NCBI RefSeq assembly: GCF_031456495.1 | Contig: NZ_JAVDUW010000001.1 | Location: 1,240,001-1,304,000 of the forward strand | Reading direction: 5' to 3' | Length of the DNA stretch: 64,000 nt | Origin: Pedococcus sp031456495 | Lineage (GTDB): Bacteria > Actinomycetota > Actinomycetes > Actinomycetales > Dermatophilaceae | The notes under the pieces: generated by a model | The model's input: the letters and a program-made list of their open reading frames with translations, nothing else | What the model was told of the DNA's origin: nothing | Database searches by the model: none | Program-made: the position numbers and the translations under genes | Shown: positions 42,952 through 55,026 of the stretch, piece after piece | Layout: each line of letters starts with the position of its first letter | Numbering within the stretch: position 1 is the stretch's first letter

Positions 42952-43689
42952 TCAGTGGTTGTTGAGGTACGTCTGCAGCGCGCGGACCGTGGCGCGGTCC
43001 AGCGTGTGCGAGCCGTTGTGGCGGGCACCGATCTTGGTCTGCAGCGCGCGGACCGTCTTCGGGCCGATCACGCCGTCGGGGGCCGAGCCGACCTTGCGCT
43101 GCAGGGCGCGGGCGTCGGCGCGGTCGAGGTTGCCGTCGACCCGGGCACCCACCCAGCGCTCGATGGCGGCGTTGGTCTTCGGGCCGCGGATGCCGTCGAC
43201 GGCGAGCTTGCCGGCCGGGGCTGCGTGGCGGGCCGGGGCGGTGCGCACCGCGGACCGGGACACCGTCCGGTCGGACGACGACGTCGAGCCCGCGGTGACC
43301 GCGCCACCGTTGGCGCGGGTCAGGCCGGCACGCGCGCCGCAGGTGGGCCAGGCGCCGGGGCCCTGGGAGGCGAGGACGCGCTGGGCGACGGTGATCTGCT
43401 CGCTCTTGCTGGCGAGGTCGGCGCGCGAGGCGTACCGGCCGCCGCCGTAGGCGCTCCAGGTGCCGGAGGAGAACTGCAGGCCACCGTAGTAGCCGTTGCC
43501 GGTGTTGATGTGCCAGTTGCCACCGCTCTCACAGGCGGCGACGCGGTCCCAGACGGAACCGGCAGCGGAGGAGGAACCCGCGGTCGCGACACCACCGGCG
43601 ACGGTGGCGGCACCGGCGACGGCGACACCGGCGACGCGGCGGCGGATCGGCTTGGGCTTACGGGCAGAGTGCTTCGGGGCGTAGAACAT
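42952..43689 (-). CDS. Resuscitation-promoting factor-like transglycosylase with peptidoglycan-binding repeats
   Basis: 245 residues. A basic N-terminus and Ala/Gly-rich membrane segment (RRRVAGVAVAGAATVAGGV) act as a secretion signal. The Rpf lysozyme-like domain follows: VWDRVAACESGGNWHINTGNGYYGGLQFSSGTW, with catalytic Glu in ACESGGNW. The C-terminal half holds two peptidoglycan-binding-like units around DGIRGPKTNAAIERW and DGVIGPKTVRALQTK. It cleaves cell-wall glycan in growth or resuscitation. ATG 43687-43689 follows a c-di-AMP riboswitch. Confidence 0.93.
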   Translation of the reverse strand: MFYAPKHSARKPKPIRRRVAGVAVAGAATVAGGVATAGSSSAAGSVWDRVAACESGGNWHINTGNGYYGGLQFSSGTWSAYGGGRYASRADLASKSEQITVAQRVLASQGPGAWPTCGARAGLTRANGGAVTAGSTSSSDRTVSRSAVRTAPARHAAPAGKLAVDGIRGPKTNAAIERWVGARVDGNLDRADARALQRKVGSAPDGVIGPKTVRALQTKIGARHNGSHTLDRATVRALQTYLNNH

Positions 43690-43712
43690 CGTGGCGGGGG
43701 GTCCTTCCTGAC

Positions 43713-43873
43713 CTGCGCCTTCGAGGTGAGCTGTCGGGTTCGGGCCGTCAGGTGCCCGGCCGGCCGGAGCCGGCTTCACCCCGAGGCCGCCGTGACGACC
43801 GAGGTGGTTCCCCCGCCCTCGTCGTGCCCGGGCTGGTGCCCGGCGGGACCCCCACCTGACGAGGTTCGGCGCG
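43713..43873 (-). promoter_or_regulatory. c-di-AMP riboswitch (ydaO/yuaA type)
   Basis: On the minus strand the leader of the Rpf gene has the ydaO pattern: P1 GCGCC ... GGCGC, CGAACCTCGTCAGG, GGGGGAACCACC, GGGGTGAAGCC and CCCGAACCCGACAGCTCACC, in that order. In actinobacteria this riboswitch class commonly controls cell-wall hydrolases, usually turning them off when c-di-AMP is high. Confidence 0.9.
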
Positions 43874-43942
43874 GTGGGGGTGCGGTTGCTGTGTGGGTAT
43901 GCCGTGTGCAGTTGTGGCGGGCGCCGGGAGGCGCACTCGTCC

Positions 43943-43971
43943 AAGGTAGATAGGTCACGGGACGGTCACAA
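43943..43971 (-). promoter_or_regulatory. Predicted promoter of the rpf gene
   Basis: TTGTGA (43971-43966) and TACCTT (43948-43943), 17 bp apart on the minus strand, upstream of the riboswitch. GTGAC is repeated in the spacer, a possible regulator site. Confidence 0.55.
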
Positions 43972-43985
43972 GCCGATGGCGGCAT

Positions 43986-44003
43986 ATCAGCCGAACGGCT
44001 GAT
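43986..44003 (-). terminator. Hairpin just past thrE
   Basis: ATCAGCCG-AA-CGGCTGAT: short inverted repeat 4 bp from the thrE stop and 15 bp before the rpf promoter. It may be a terminator or an rpf operator. Confidence 0.45.
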
Positions 44004-44006
44004 GAC

Positions 44007-45484
44007 TTATCTGGACCGGACACGCCTTTTCTGGACGATTCGCCGGTCGAACGGGGCGCCCAGGTAGTCCCCGAGGACGCTCCCGGCGGCGATCGCGAGC
44101 AGCACGGCCATCGCCCCGAGCAGCGTGGTGAGGCCTCCCTGCAGCGACAGCGTGCCGGAGTCGACCTTGGAGCCGTTCACCATCTCGTAGAGCCCGCGGA
44201 AGATCGCCAGGCCGGGCAGCAGGCCGTACGACGCCGGCACGACCAGCACCATCGCGGGCGCGCCAAGCCACTGCCCCAGCAGCCGGCCGAGCGCACCCAG
44301 GACCGTCGCGGCCGCGCCCGCCGCGGCCAGCTGCCCCAGTCCGTCGACCTTGCTGACGAGCAGCGAGACGATCCCGGCCACCGCGCACAGCACACCGGCC
44401 CAGGCGACCAGGCCCCGGCGGCTGCGCAGCGACAGCGCCCCGGAGAGCCCGACCACGAAGGCGCCGGCCACCGCGGTGACGACGGGGGCGGAGTACTGCC
44501 GGGTGGAGACGATGGAGGGGTTGACCAGCCGCAGGTCGAGGGCGTGCGTGATCGCCAGCGTCACGGCCAGTCCGGTGGCCACCCCGAGGATGATGCCGGC
44601 GGTCGTGAGGAAGACGCCGAACATGCGGCCGGCACCGGTCACCGAGTACCCGGAGATGGCGTCCTCGAACGCCGAGGCCACCGTCCGCCCCGGCAGGAGG
44701 ACGGTGATCCCGCCCGCGACGACGTACGCGAACTCGGTCGACGACACCGGCACCCAGCCGACCGCACCCAGGCTGAAGGCCCCCCACGCCACGGCGGTCG
44801 CCAGGAACCCGCCGACCGCGCACTGGTAGAAGTCCGGGAGGCCGGCGTGCGCCAGCGAGCGCGCGGCATACCCGACGAGCAGGCCCGCACCCCCGGCGAC
44901 GACGGCGGCCATCGGCCCGGCACCGAGCATCACGGCGATGGCGGCGGCCAGCACGCCGAGGGCGCCGCGCACGGCCCACCGCGGCCAGAAGCGCGGGGCC
45001 CGGCGGATCTCGCGCAGCCGCGCGGCTGCGGCCTCCCGGTCGTAGCTGCCGGCGACGAGGTTCTCCACGAACTCGTGCACCGCGGCCAGCCGGGCGAAGT
45101 CGCGGGTCGAGGAGCGGACCACGCGCAGCATCGTCAGCGGCACCCCGGACGGCGAGGTGCACTGCACCAGGAGCGACTGCAGGGTGATGTCGACCTCGAG
45201 GTTGTCGAGCCCGGCCGCCGCCGCGACCGCCACGACCGACGCCTCCACCTGGGGCGCCCCGGCACCGCACCGCAGCATCAGCTCGCCGACCCGCAGGGCC
45301 AGGTCGAGCGACGCGCGGGCCTCGCGCTCCTCGGCGACCGCCTGGCGCACCCGGGCGTTGCGGTAGGGCGTGTGGCGCAGCGAGTCGACCATCGAGATGG
45401 TCTCGGTGACCTCCTCGCCCCGCCAGATCCGGCTGTGCCGCAACGCGGGCCGGCGCGGGCGCGCCGGACGTGTCCCGTCGGTCA

Positions 45485-45485
<1 letters not shown>
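44007..45485 (-). CDS. thrE: Threonine/serine exporter family protein (ThrE)
   Basis: 492 residues. The N-terminal 190 are the soluble ThrE domain (LRVGELMLRCGAGAPQVEASV, LVQCTSPSGVPLTMLRVVRSSTRDFA). About ten membrane helices follow, in the order seen in Corynebacterium glutamicum ThrE, with TVASAFEDAISGYSVTGAGRM and a last YGLLPGLAIFRGLYEMV block. It exports small amino acids such as Thr and Ser. ATG 45483-45485 overlaps the kinase stop (TGATG), so translation is linked to the kinase. Confidence 0.92.
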
Positions 45486-47245
<1,760 letters not shown>

Positions 47246-47341
47246 CTCCCTACGGTAAGGGACCGGGCCGGAGGTTTCCGTGAGGCTGCGGCTGGGCGCC
47301 GGCACCGCCGGACGCTGCCGACCCCGCTGTGCGGGGGCGGG

Positions 47342-47770
47342 CTACTGCTGGATGTACCCGACGAGCTGGTCTCGCTCGGCCTGCAGCTCGTCGATCCGGT
47401 TCTTGACGATGTCGCCGATGCTCACGATCGCGTGCAGCCGGCCGTCGACGACCACGGGGACGTGCCGGATGCGCTTGTCGGTCATCGTGCGGGCGAGGTC
47501 CTCGATGGGGGTGTCAGGGTCGCAGGTGGTGACGTCGGCCGTCATGATCGCGGAGATCGCGGACCTGACCACGTCCGGGCCGTCGCTGTGCAGGTGCCGC
47601 ACCACGTCACGCTCGCTCACGATGCCGGCGACGCTCTCGCCGTCCTCGCTCACGACGACGGCACCGATGCGGTGGTCGGCGAGGAGCTGCAGGAGCCGCT
47701 CCACGGTCTCGTCGGGACGGATGGTGACGACATCGTCACCCTTGCGGCGCACCACATCCGAGATCCTCAT
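47342..47770 (-). CDS. CBS domain pair protein
   Basis: 142 residues made of two CBS domains (RISDVVRRKGDDVVTIRPDETVERLL; SAIMTADVTTCDPDTPIEDLARTM), ending in a helix (NRIDELQAERDQLVGYIQQ). Such free CBS pairs sense adenosine ligands and act on a partner. The ATG at 47768-47770 is 6 nt after TACCGT, so probably leaderless. It is 96 bp upstream of the kinase gene on the same strand but has its own promoter; the partner is unknown. It shares its upstream region with otsA. Confidence 0.9.
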   Translation of the reverse strand: MRISDVVRRKGDDVVTIRPDETVERLLQLLADHRIGAVVVSEDGESVAGIVSERDVVRHLHSDGPDVVRSAISAIMTADVTTCDPDTPIEDLARTMTDKRIRHVPVVVDGRLHAIVSIGDIVKNRIDELQAERDQLVGYIQQ

Positions 47771-47861
47771 GCCCAGACGGTAGCCCTGCGCCACGAGCGA
47801 CCGCTAGGGGAAGCCGCATAGGGTGGACGCAGCCGATGACGACCCCGTGGAGTTGAGTGCC

Positions 47862-49382
47862 GTGCCCCGCAGCCGCAAGACCTTCGACCTGGTGGTCGCT
47901 GCCAACCGACTGCCCGTGGACCGGGTCGTGGAGCCCGACGGCACCTCCTCCTGGCGGACCAGCCCCGGCGGCCTGGTGACCGCGATGGAGTCGGTCATGA
48001 AGGGTCGCGACGGCGCCTGGGTCGGCTGGGCCGGCGAGGCCGGTGACGCCCCGGAGCCGTTCACCGAGCACGGCATGTACCTGCGCCCCGTCCCGCTGTC
48101 CGCGGAGGAGGTCGCCGAGTACTACGAGGGCTTCAGCAACGACACCCTGTGGCCGATCTACCACGACGTCATCGTCCCGGCGTCCTTCCACCGCCAGTGG
48201 TATGCCGCGTACGAGCGTGTGAACCGACGGTTCGCCGAGGCGATCGCCGAGGTCGCCGAGCAGGGCGCGACCGTGTGGGTGCACGACTACCAGCTGCAGC
48301 TGGTGCCGGCGATGGTGCGCGAGCTGCGGCCCGACGTCCGCATCGGCTGGTTCGACCACATCCCCTTCCCGCCGGTCGAGCTGTTCGCCCAGCTGCCCTG
48401 GCGCAAGGCCGTCCTCGAGGGCCTGCTGGGCGCGGACTACCTCGGCTTCCAGCGGGTCGCGGACGCGCAGAACTTCGTCCGGGCCTGCCGCCAGCTGCTC
48501 GGGCTGCCCACGAAGGGCGACGTCGTCGCCGTCTCGCGCGCCGAGGACGCCCGCCGCGTGCGGGCGAGCGCCGTGCCGATCTCCATCGACTTCGCCGGCC
48601 TGGAGGAGAACGCCAAGCGTCCCGAGACCGCCGTGCGCGCCAAGGAGATCCGCGAGTCGCTGGGCAACCCCAAGACCCTGATCCTCGGCGTCGACCGGCT
48701 CGACTACACCAAGGGCATCGGCCACCGGATCAAGGCCTACGGCGAGCTGCTGGCCGAGGACAAGGTCGCACCCCCGGACGAGGTCTTCGTCCAGGTGGCC
48801 ACGCCGAGCCGCGAGCGCGTCGAGGCGTACCAGACCCTCCGCCAGGAGATCGAGGGCGAGGTCGGGCGGCTCAACGGCGAGTTCAGCCGCATCGGGGCCC
48901 CGGCGGTGCACTACCTGCACCACTCCTACCCGCGCGAGGAGATGGCCGCCCTCTACCTCGCCGCCGACGTCCTCCTCGTGACTCCGCTGCGCGACGGGAT
49001 GAACCTCGTGGCCAAGGAGTACGTCACGTGCCGGTACGACGAGGGCGGCGCGCTGGTGCTGTCCGAGTTCACCGGCGCGTTCCACGAGCTGCACCAGGCG
49101 TTCGTGGTCAACCCGCACGACATCGCCGGGCTCAAGCAGACGATCATGCGGGCCATCGAGACGCCCGACAAGGAGAAGCGCCGGCTCATGCGGGCCATGC
49201 GCCGCCGGGTGGCCGACCACGACGTGCAGCGCTGGGCGGCGCGCTTCCTCGAGAACCTCGAGAACGCCCCCGAGCGCCCTCAGCGGACGGCACGCGAGCA
49301 GCACGCCGACGACGCCCACGCCGCTGCCGACCGCACCGCGCGCGAGCGGCACAACGCCACCCGGCCCTCGGCTGCCCGCTGA
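47862..49382 (+). CDS. otsA: Alpha,alpha-trehalose-phosphate synthase
   Basis: 506 residues (from GTG 47862 behind GGAG; in-frame GTGs at 47823 and 47847 would extend it). GT20 marks: VVAANRLPVDR, WVHDYQLQLVPAMVRE, IGWFDHIPFPPVELF, GVDRLDYTKGIGHRIKAYG and RDGMNLVAKEYV. It joins glucose from an NDP-glucose to glucose-6-phosphate. A charged, poorly conserved tail of about 45 residues follows the fold. It forms the otsAB operon with the next gene (TGATG overlap) for trehalose synthesis. Confidence 0.96.
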   Translation: MPRSRKTFDLVVAANRLPVDRVVEPDGTSSWRTSPGGLVTAMESVMKGRDGAWVGWAGEAGDAPEPFTEHGMYLRPVPLSAEEVAEYYEGFSNDTLWPIYHDVIVPASFHRQWYAAYERVNRRFAEAIAEVAEQGATVWVHDYQLQLVPAMVRELRPDVRIGWFDHIPFPPVELFAQLPWRKAVLEGLLGADYLGFQRVADAQNFVRACRQLLGLPTKGDVVAVSRAEDARRVRASAVPISIDFAGLEENAKRPETAVRAKEIRESLGNPKTLILGVDRLDYTKGIGHRIKAYGELLAEDKVAPPDEVFVQVATPSRERVEAYQTLRQEIEGEVGRLNGEFSRIGAPAVHYLHHSYPREEMAALYLAADVLLVTPLRDGMNLVAKEYVTCRYDEGGALVLSEFTGAFHELHQAFVVNPHDIAGLKQTIMRAIETPDKEKRRLMRAMRRRVADHDVQRWAARFLENLENAPERPQRTAREQHADDAHAAADRTARERHNATRPSAAR

Positions 49383-50149
49383 TGGCCCTCCCCCCTGCTG
49401 TCGCCGACGCCCTGACCGCCGCCGCGCGGGCAGGCTCGCTGGTCGTCGCCACCGACTTCGACGGTGTCCTCGCGCCGCTGGTCCTCGACCCGTCGACCTC
49501 GCGTCCGCTGCCCGGCACGGTGGAGTCCCTGCGCGTGCTGGCCGGGACGCCCGACACGTATGCCGCGGTGGTGAGCGGGCGCGACCTCGCCACCCTCGCC
49601 GCGCTGACCGGGATCGAGGACGGCGCCGTGACGCTCATCGGCAGCCACGGCGCCGAGTCCAGCGCCGAGGCCGCGGACGGCGGGCTCGACGAGGAGGAGC
49701 GCGAGACGCTCGAGCGGCTCACCGCCGACCTCGAGCAGCTGCGCGCCCAGCTGCCGGACGTGCGCCTGGAGACCAAGCCCAGCGCCGTCGTCGCCCACAC
49801 CCGGGGCATGGACGCGGACGCGGCAGCCGCGGCCGAGCAGTCGGTCCTCGAGGTCGCCGCCCGCCACGACGGGGTCCGCGTGATGCAGGGCAAGCACGTC
49901 GTGGAGATGAGCGTGCACGACGCCGACAAGGGGACCGCCCTCACCGGCCTCCGGGACCGCGTCGGCGCGGACGCCCTCGTCTACTTCGGCGACGACGTCA
50001 CCGACGAGGACGTGTTCACCCGCCTGGCCGACGGCGACGTGGGCGTCAAGGTCGGGGACGGCGACACGGCCGCCGGCTGGCGGGTCGAGGAACCCCAGGA
50101 CGTCGCGGACGCCCTGGCCATGCTGGCGGACCTGCGCCGCTCCCGCTGA
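49382..50149 (+). CDS. otsB: Trehalose-6-phosphate phosphatase
   Basis: 255 residues, HAD superfamily with the C2B cap. DFDGVLAPLV (nucleophile Asp near 25), VVSGRDLATLAAL, SVHDADKGTALTGL and YFGDDVTDEDVF (motif IV) are the OtsB set. It removes the phosphate from trehalose-6-phosphate made by OtsA. Its ATG overlaps the otsA stop. It ends 78 bp before the stop of the convergent LacI gene. Confidence 0.95.
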   Translation: MALPPAVADALTAAARAGSLVVATDFDGVLAPLVLDPSTSRPLPGTVESLRVLAGTPDTYAAVVSGRDLATLAALTGIEDGAVTLIGSHGAESSAEAADGGLDEEERETLERLTADLEQLRAQLPDVRLETKPSAVVAHTRGMDADAAAAAEQSVLEVAARHDGVRVMQGKHVVEMSVHDADKGTALTGLRDRVGADALVYFGDDVTDEDVFTRLADGDVGVKVGDGDTAAGWRVEEPQDVADALAMLADLRRSR

Positions 50150-50227
50150 GGCGCCCCCACCGCTAGCGCTGGGCCCTATGCCTCGAGCGCACAGGTCCCT
50201 CCGCCCGGCGGCCGCGGCGAACCTCGC

Positions 50228-51241
50228 TCAGCGGCCGGGCGCTGCCCCCGTGGAGCCGCGGACGACGAGCTCGGGCCGGAAGACGTACTCCGCGCGCGGC
50301 GCCGGCTCCCCCGCGATCTCGTCGAGCAGCGCCCGCACGGCGGCCTCCGACATGGCCTGCACGCTCTGGCGCACGGTCGTCAGCGGCGGGTCGGTGAACG
50401 GGATGAGCGGGCTGTCGTCGTAGCCCACGACCGAGAAGTCCTCGGGCACCCGCCGACCGGCCCGGCGCGCGGCACGGATCGCACCGAGGGCCATGAGGTC
50501 GGACCCGCAGACGACCGCCGTGCACCCCCGCTCCATGAGCCGGGCAGCAGCGGTGTCGCCGCCCTCGACGGAGAACAGCGTGCGCTCGATGAGCTCCTCG
50601 ACGTCGTCGCGGCCGAGCAGCGAGCGCATGGAGCGGCGGAAGCCCTCGATCTTGCGGATGACCGGCACGAACCGGTCCGGGCCGACCGCGAGGCCGATCT
50701 GCGTGTGCCCGAGCTGGACGAGGTGGGACAGCGCGAGGTCCATCGAGGCCACGTCGTCGTTGGAGATGAACGGTGCGTCGATCCCCTCGTGGTAGCCGTT
50801 GACCAGCACGATGGGCAGCCCGCGCTCCCGCAGCGCGGTGTAGCGCTCGGGGTCGGTGGTCACGTCCGCGTGCTGGCCCGAGACGTAGATGATGCCGGCG
50901 ACGCCGCGGTCGAGGAGCATCTGCACGTACTCGTCCTCGTGCACGCCGCCGGGCGTCTGGGTGCACAGGACCGGGGTGAACTGGTGACGGGCCAGGGCCG
51001 TCTCGATGATCTGGGCGAACGCCGGGAAGATCGGGTTGGTCAGCTCCGGGACCACCAGGCCGACGAGGTCGGCGGTCTTGCGCCGCAGCCGGGACGGCCG
51101 GTCGTAGCCGAGGATGTCCAGGGAGGTGAGCACCGCCTCGCGGGTCGTCTCGCTGACACCGGGCTTGCCGTTGAGCACCCGGCTGACCGTCGCCTCGCTG
51201 ACCTCCGCGTGTGCCGCGATGTCGGCCAACCTCGCCTTCAT
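50228..51241 (-). CDS. LacI family transcriptional regulator
   Basis: 337 residues. Headpiece RLADIAAHAEVSEATVSRVLNGKPGVS, hinge and sugar-sensing domain with VVPELTNPIFPAFAQIIE, and PDRFVPVIRKIEGF. TAGGTT lies 6 nt before the ATG at 51239-51241, so leaderless. It is divergent from the MsiK-like ATPase gene and likely controls it and perhaps unlinked sugar importers. A palindrome AAACGTTT in the shared region is a candidate operator. The sugar is unknown; homologues near msiK genes answer to disaccharides. Confidence 0.9.
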   Translation of the reverse strand: MKARLADIAAHAEVSEATVSRVLNGKPGVSETTREAVLTSLDILGYDRPSRLRRKTADLVGLVVPELTNPIFPAFAQIIETALARHQFTPVLCTQTPGGVHEDEYVQMLLDRGVAGIIYVSGQHADVTTDPERYTALRERGLPIVLVNGYHEGIDAPFISNDDVASMDLALSHLVQLGHTQIGLAVGPDRFVPVIRKIEGFRRSMRSLLGRDDVEELIERTLFSVEGGDTAAARLMERGCTAVVCGSDLMALGAIRAARRAGRRVPEDFSVVGYDDSPLIPFTDPPLTTVRQSVQAMSEAAVRALLDEIAGEPAPRAEYVFRPELVVRGSTGAAPGR

Positions 51242-51323
51242 GCGCAAAACCTAGCAAGCCCGTGCAAGAAATTTCAGGGACACGGGCAAAGCGTCCGGCC
51301 CACGGACGCTCGCCGTGGTGCGT

Positions 51324-51331
51324 AAACGTTT
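51324..51331. promoter_or_regulatory. LacI-type half-palindrome operator candidate
   Basis: AAACGTTT, extended as TGCG-TAAACGTTT-CCA, has the central CG of LacI-family operators. It lies between lacI and the ATPase gene. Confidence 0.45.
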
Positions 51332-51483
51332 CCACCATGCGGGACCGCCGGGATCGCACGGTGGTCAAAACGGCCGCCGTCGGTCAGACTGAGCCCACCC
51401 GCGCACACCGACGTCCGCGGGAGCTCCACCTTTACAACGGATCGTCCGGCACGTTCCTGCCGGTGAAGGAAGGCAAAGACGCC

Positions 51484-52599
<1,116 letters not shown>

Positions 52600-52617
52600 C
52601 CGCCCGATCCCGTATGC

Positions 52618-52654
52618 CGTGTGGCCGGCTCCCGTCCCGGGGGCCGGCCACACG
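52618..52654 (+). terminator. Hairpin terminator after the ATPase gene
   Basis: CGTGTGGCCGGC / GCCGGCCACACG, a perfect 12-bp stem with a 13-nt loop, 18 bp past the stop. Confidence 0.75.
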
Positions 52655-52679
52655 CGTCGTGCCTGGAGGTTGACCACCC

Positions 52680-53945
52680 ATGGCCCTGTCCATCACCACC
52701 TCGCGCCCTGACCCGGCCCTGCTCGACCTCCCCTGGGAGCTGCCGCTCGAGACCTGGCCCGAGGAGTACCTCGCCGCACTCCCCCGCGGCATCTCCCGCC
52801 ACGTGGTCCGCTTCGTGAAGCTCTCCGGACGCGTGCTCGCCGTCAAGGAGATCAAGACCGAGCTGGCCACGCGCGAGTACCAGATGCTCCGGATGCTCGA
52901 CCGGCTGGACCTGCCCACCGTCGAGCCGTTCGGCGTCGTCAGCGGCCGCGTGGGTCGCGACGGTGAGCCGCTCGACGCGTGCCTGGTGACGCGGCACCTG
53001 CAGTTCTCCCTGCCGTACCGCGCGCTGTTCAGCCAGTCGCTGCGTGCGGACACCTCGACCCGCCTCATCGACGCCCTCGCGGTGCTCCTGGTCCGCCTGC
53101 ACCTGACCGGGTTCTGGTGGGGCGACGTGTCCCTGTCGAACACGCTGTTCCGGCGCGACGCCGGGGCGTTCGCGGCATACCTCGTCGACGCGGAGACCGG
53201 TGAGCTGCACCAGTCGCTCACCGACGGGCAGCGCGAGCACGACCTCGACATCGCGCGCGTCAACATCGCCGGAGAGCTCATGGACCTCGAGGCCGGCGGC
53301 ATGCTGCCCGAGGGCGCGGACCCGGTCGACACGTCCAACCAGATCGTCACCCGGTACACCGAGCTGTGGGCCGAGCTCACGGGCCAGGAGCGGTTCGAGC
53401 GCGGCGACCGCTGGCGCGTGGACGAGCGCATCCGCCGGCTCAACGAGCTCGGCTTCGACGTCGACGAGCTCGCGATCTCGACCGACTTCGACGGCACGCA
53501 CATCCAGATCCAGCCCAAGGTCGTCGACGCCGGCCACCACTCGCGACGCCTGCTGCGGCTCACCGGCCTCGACGTCGAGGAGAACCAGGCGCGCCGGCTG
53601 CTCAACGACCTCGACTCCTACCGGGCCGGCACGGACCGCCAGAACGACGACGAGGAGATCGTCGCCCACGACTGGCTGGCGAGGATCTACGAGCCCGTCA
53701 CCCGCAGGGTGCCGCGCGACCTCGCCGGCAAGCTCGAACCGGCGGAGCTGTTCCACGAGGTTCTCGAGCACCGCTGGTACATGTCCGAGCGCGCCGGTCA
53801 CGACGTGCCGATCGAGGACGCCCTCGCCGACTACGTCGCGACGGTGCTGCCCGGCAAGCCGGACGAGGCGACGGTCGTCGGCGTGGACACCGTCGAGATG
53901 CCGGTGCTCGCGATGTTCGACGACGAGCGGCCCAGCCCGTCCTGA
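52680..53945 (+). CDS. DUF4032 protein with kinase-like N-terminal half
   Basis: 421 residues. The first half has a Kdo/LPS-kinase-like layout: VLAVKEIKTELATREYQMLRML (lysine and helix), LLVRLHLTGFWWGDVSLSNTLFRRD, resembling the catalytic HxDxxxxN loop. The second half is the DUF4032 domain (IYEPVTRRVPRDL, FHEVLEHRWYMSERAGHDV). Function not known. GGAGG is ten bases before the ATG. It stands alone behind the terminator of the ATPase gene. Confidence 0.82.
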   Translation: MALSITTSRPDPALLDLPWELPLETWPEEYLAALPRGISRHVVRFVKLSGRVLAVKEIKTELATREYQMLRMLDRLDLPTVEPFGVVSGRVGRDGEPLDACLVTRHLQFSLPYRALFSQSLRADTSTRLIDALAVLLVRLHLTGFWWGDVSLSNTLFRRDAGAFAAYLVDAETGELHQSLTDGQREHDLDIARVNIAGELMDLEAGGMLPEGADPVDTSNQIVTRYTELWAELTGQERFERGDRWRVDERIRRLNELGFDVDELAISTDFDGTHIQIQPKVVDAGHHSRRLLRLTGLDVEENQARRLLNDLDSYRAGTDRQNDDEEIVAHDWLARIYEPVTRRVPRDLAGKLEPAELFHEVLEHRWYMSERAGHDVPIEDALADYVATVLPGKPDEATVVGVDTVEMPVLAMFDDERPSPS

Positions 53946-54011
53946 GCCGCCCCTGAGCGGCCCTGGCGGTCGCTAGGCTGGCGCGCGACGTCCGACGACC
54001 AGGGGGATCCC

Positions 54012-54563
54012 GTGACCGACCAGCCCGCCCAGGCGCCTGCGCCCTACCCCGCGTATGCCGTGCCCTCCGAGCCGTGGGGGCCCCTCGCGAACTGGGGGAC
54101 GCGGGTCGCCGCGTCGCTGCTCGACGCGCTGCTGTCGATGACCGGGCTGGTGCTCTACGCGGTCGGCATCCCGCTGATCGTCGCCGCCGCCCCGGACAGC
54201 TCGTTCGACTCGACCACCGGCACCTACGCCAGCACCGAGCCGGCCAACACCGGGCTGATGGTCCTCGGCATCGCGTTCGTCGGGCTCGGCGCCGTCGTCA
54301 TCATCGCGATCCAGCTGTGGAACCGTGTCTTCCGGATGGGCCGCACGGGCCAGAGCATCGGCAAGAAGGTCATGGGGATCCGCCTGGTCGAGGAGCACAC
54401 CGGCCGGCCGATGGGGGCGGGGATGTGCTTCGTGCGCGAGATCGCGCACACGCTCGACCAGTTCTTCTACCTCGGCTACCTCTGGCCGCTGTGGGACCCC
54501 AAGCGGCAGACGTTCGCGGACAAGATCCTGTCCACGGTCGTGGTCGAGGTCCCGAAGTCCTGA
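54012..54563 (+). CDS. RDD family membrane protein
   Basis: 183 residues. After a Pro/Ala-rich cytoplasmic leader come the RDD-type core WGTRVAASLLDALLSMTGLV, helices at about 100-120, and GRTGQSIGKKVMGIRLVEEHTGRPMGAGMCFVREIAH, the family's most conserved block (GQ-x-GK-x-x-x-GI). The family is a membrane protein of unsettled role, sometimes ion exchange. GTG 54012 follows GGGGGA. Converges on the DUF2752 gene. Confidence 0.85.
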   Translation: MTDQPAQAPAPYPAYAVPSEPWGPLANWGTRVAASLLDALLSMTGLVLYAVGIPLIVAAAPDSSFDSTTGTYASTEPANTGLMVLGIAFVGLGAVVIIAIQLWNRVFRMGRTGQSIGKKVMGIRLVEEHTGRPMGAGMCFVREIAHTLDQFFYLGYLWPLWDPKRQTFADKILSTVVVEVPKS

Positions 54564-54569
54564 ACCGGA

Positions 54570-55016
54570 TCAGACCGGGGAGAGCCAGGTCATGCCGGGC
54601 AGGTTGCGCACGACCCAGAAGACCAGGACGAGGGCGAGCAGGCCGTACAGCAGCCACGCCGGCGCGACCCACGACCGGGGACGGCCCTGCCAGAGCCGGC
54701 GCACCCACACGACGTAGGCGACGAGCAGCCCCACCGTCGCGAGCACGGTGAGCGGGTTGCGGGCCACAGCCGTCGCGACGTCGCCGTGCGCCAGCGCGTG
54801 CAGCGCCCGCAACGACCCGCAGCCCGGGCACCAGTAGCCGGTCACCGCGAGGAACGGGCAGGTGGGGTAGTGCCCCGGCTGGTTCGGGTCGACGGCACCG
54901 ACGGTGGCGAGGACCGCCGCGGCAGTGCCCGCGGCCAGCAGGGGCAGGCGCAGCGCCCCGTACCGACGAGCACGGGGCTCGGCGGCGACGGGGCGCTGCG
55001 CCAGTGAGGTGGTCAT
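54570..55016 (-). CDS. DUF2752 membrane protein
   Basis: 148 residues. Three helices; the family core HYPTCPFLAVTGYWCPGCGSLRALHALAHGD (about 49-79) has three cysteines and a Gly-rich turn. Role unknown. It lies 10 bp after the CD225 gene on the same strand and likely shares its transcript, a pair that recurs in actinobacteria. Confidence 0.85.
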   Translation of the reverse strand: MTTSLAQRPVAAEPRARRYGALRLPLLAAGTAAAVLATVGAVDPNQPGHYPTCPFLAVTGYWCPGCGSLRALHALAHGDVATAVARNPLTVLATVGLLVAYVVWVRRLWQGRPRSWVAPAWLLYGLLALVLVFWVVRNLPGMTWLSPV

Positions 55017-55026
55017 GCGACCAGTG

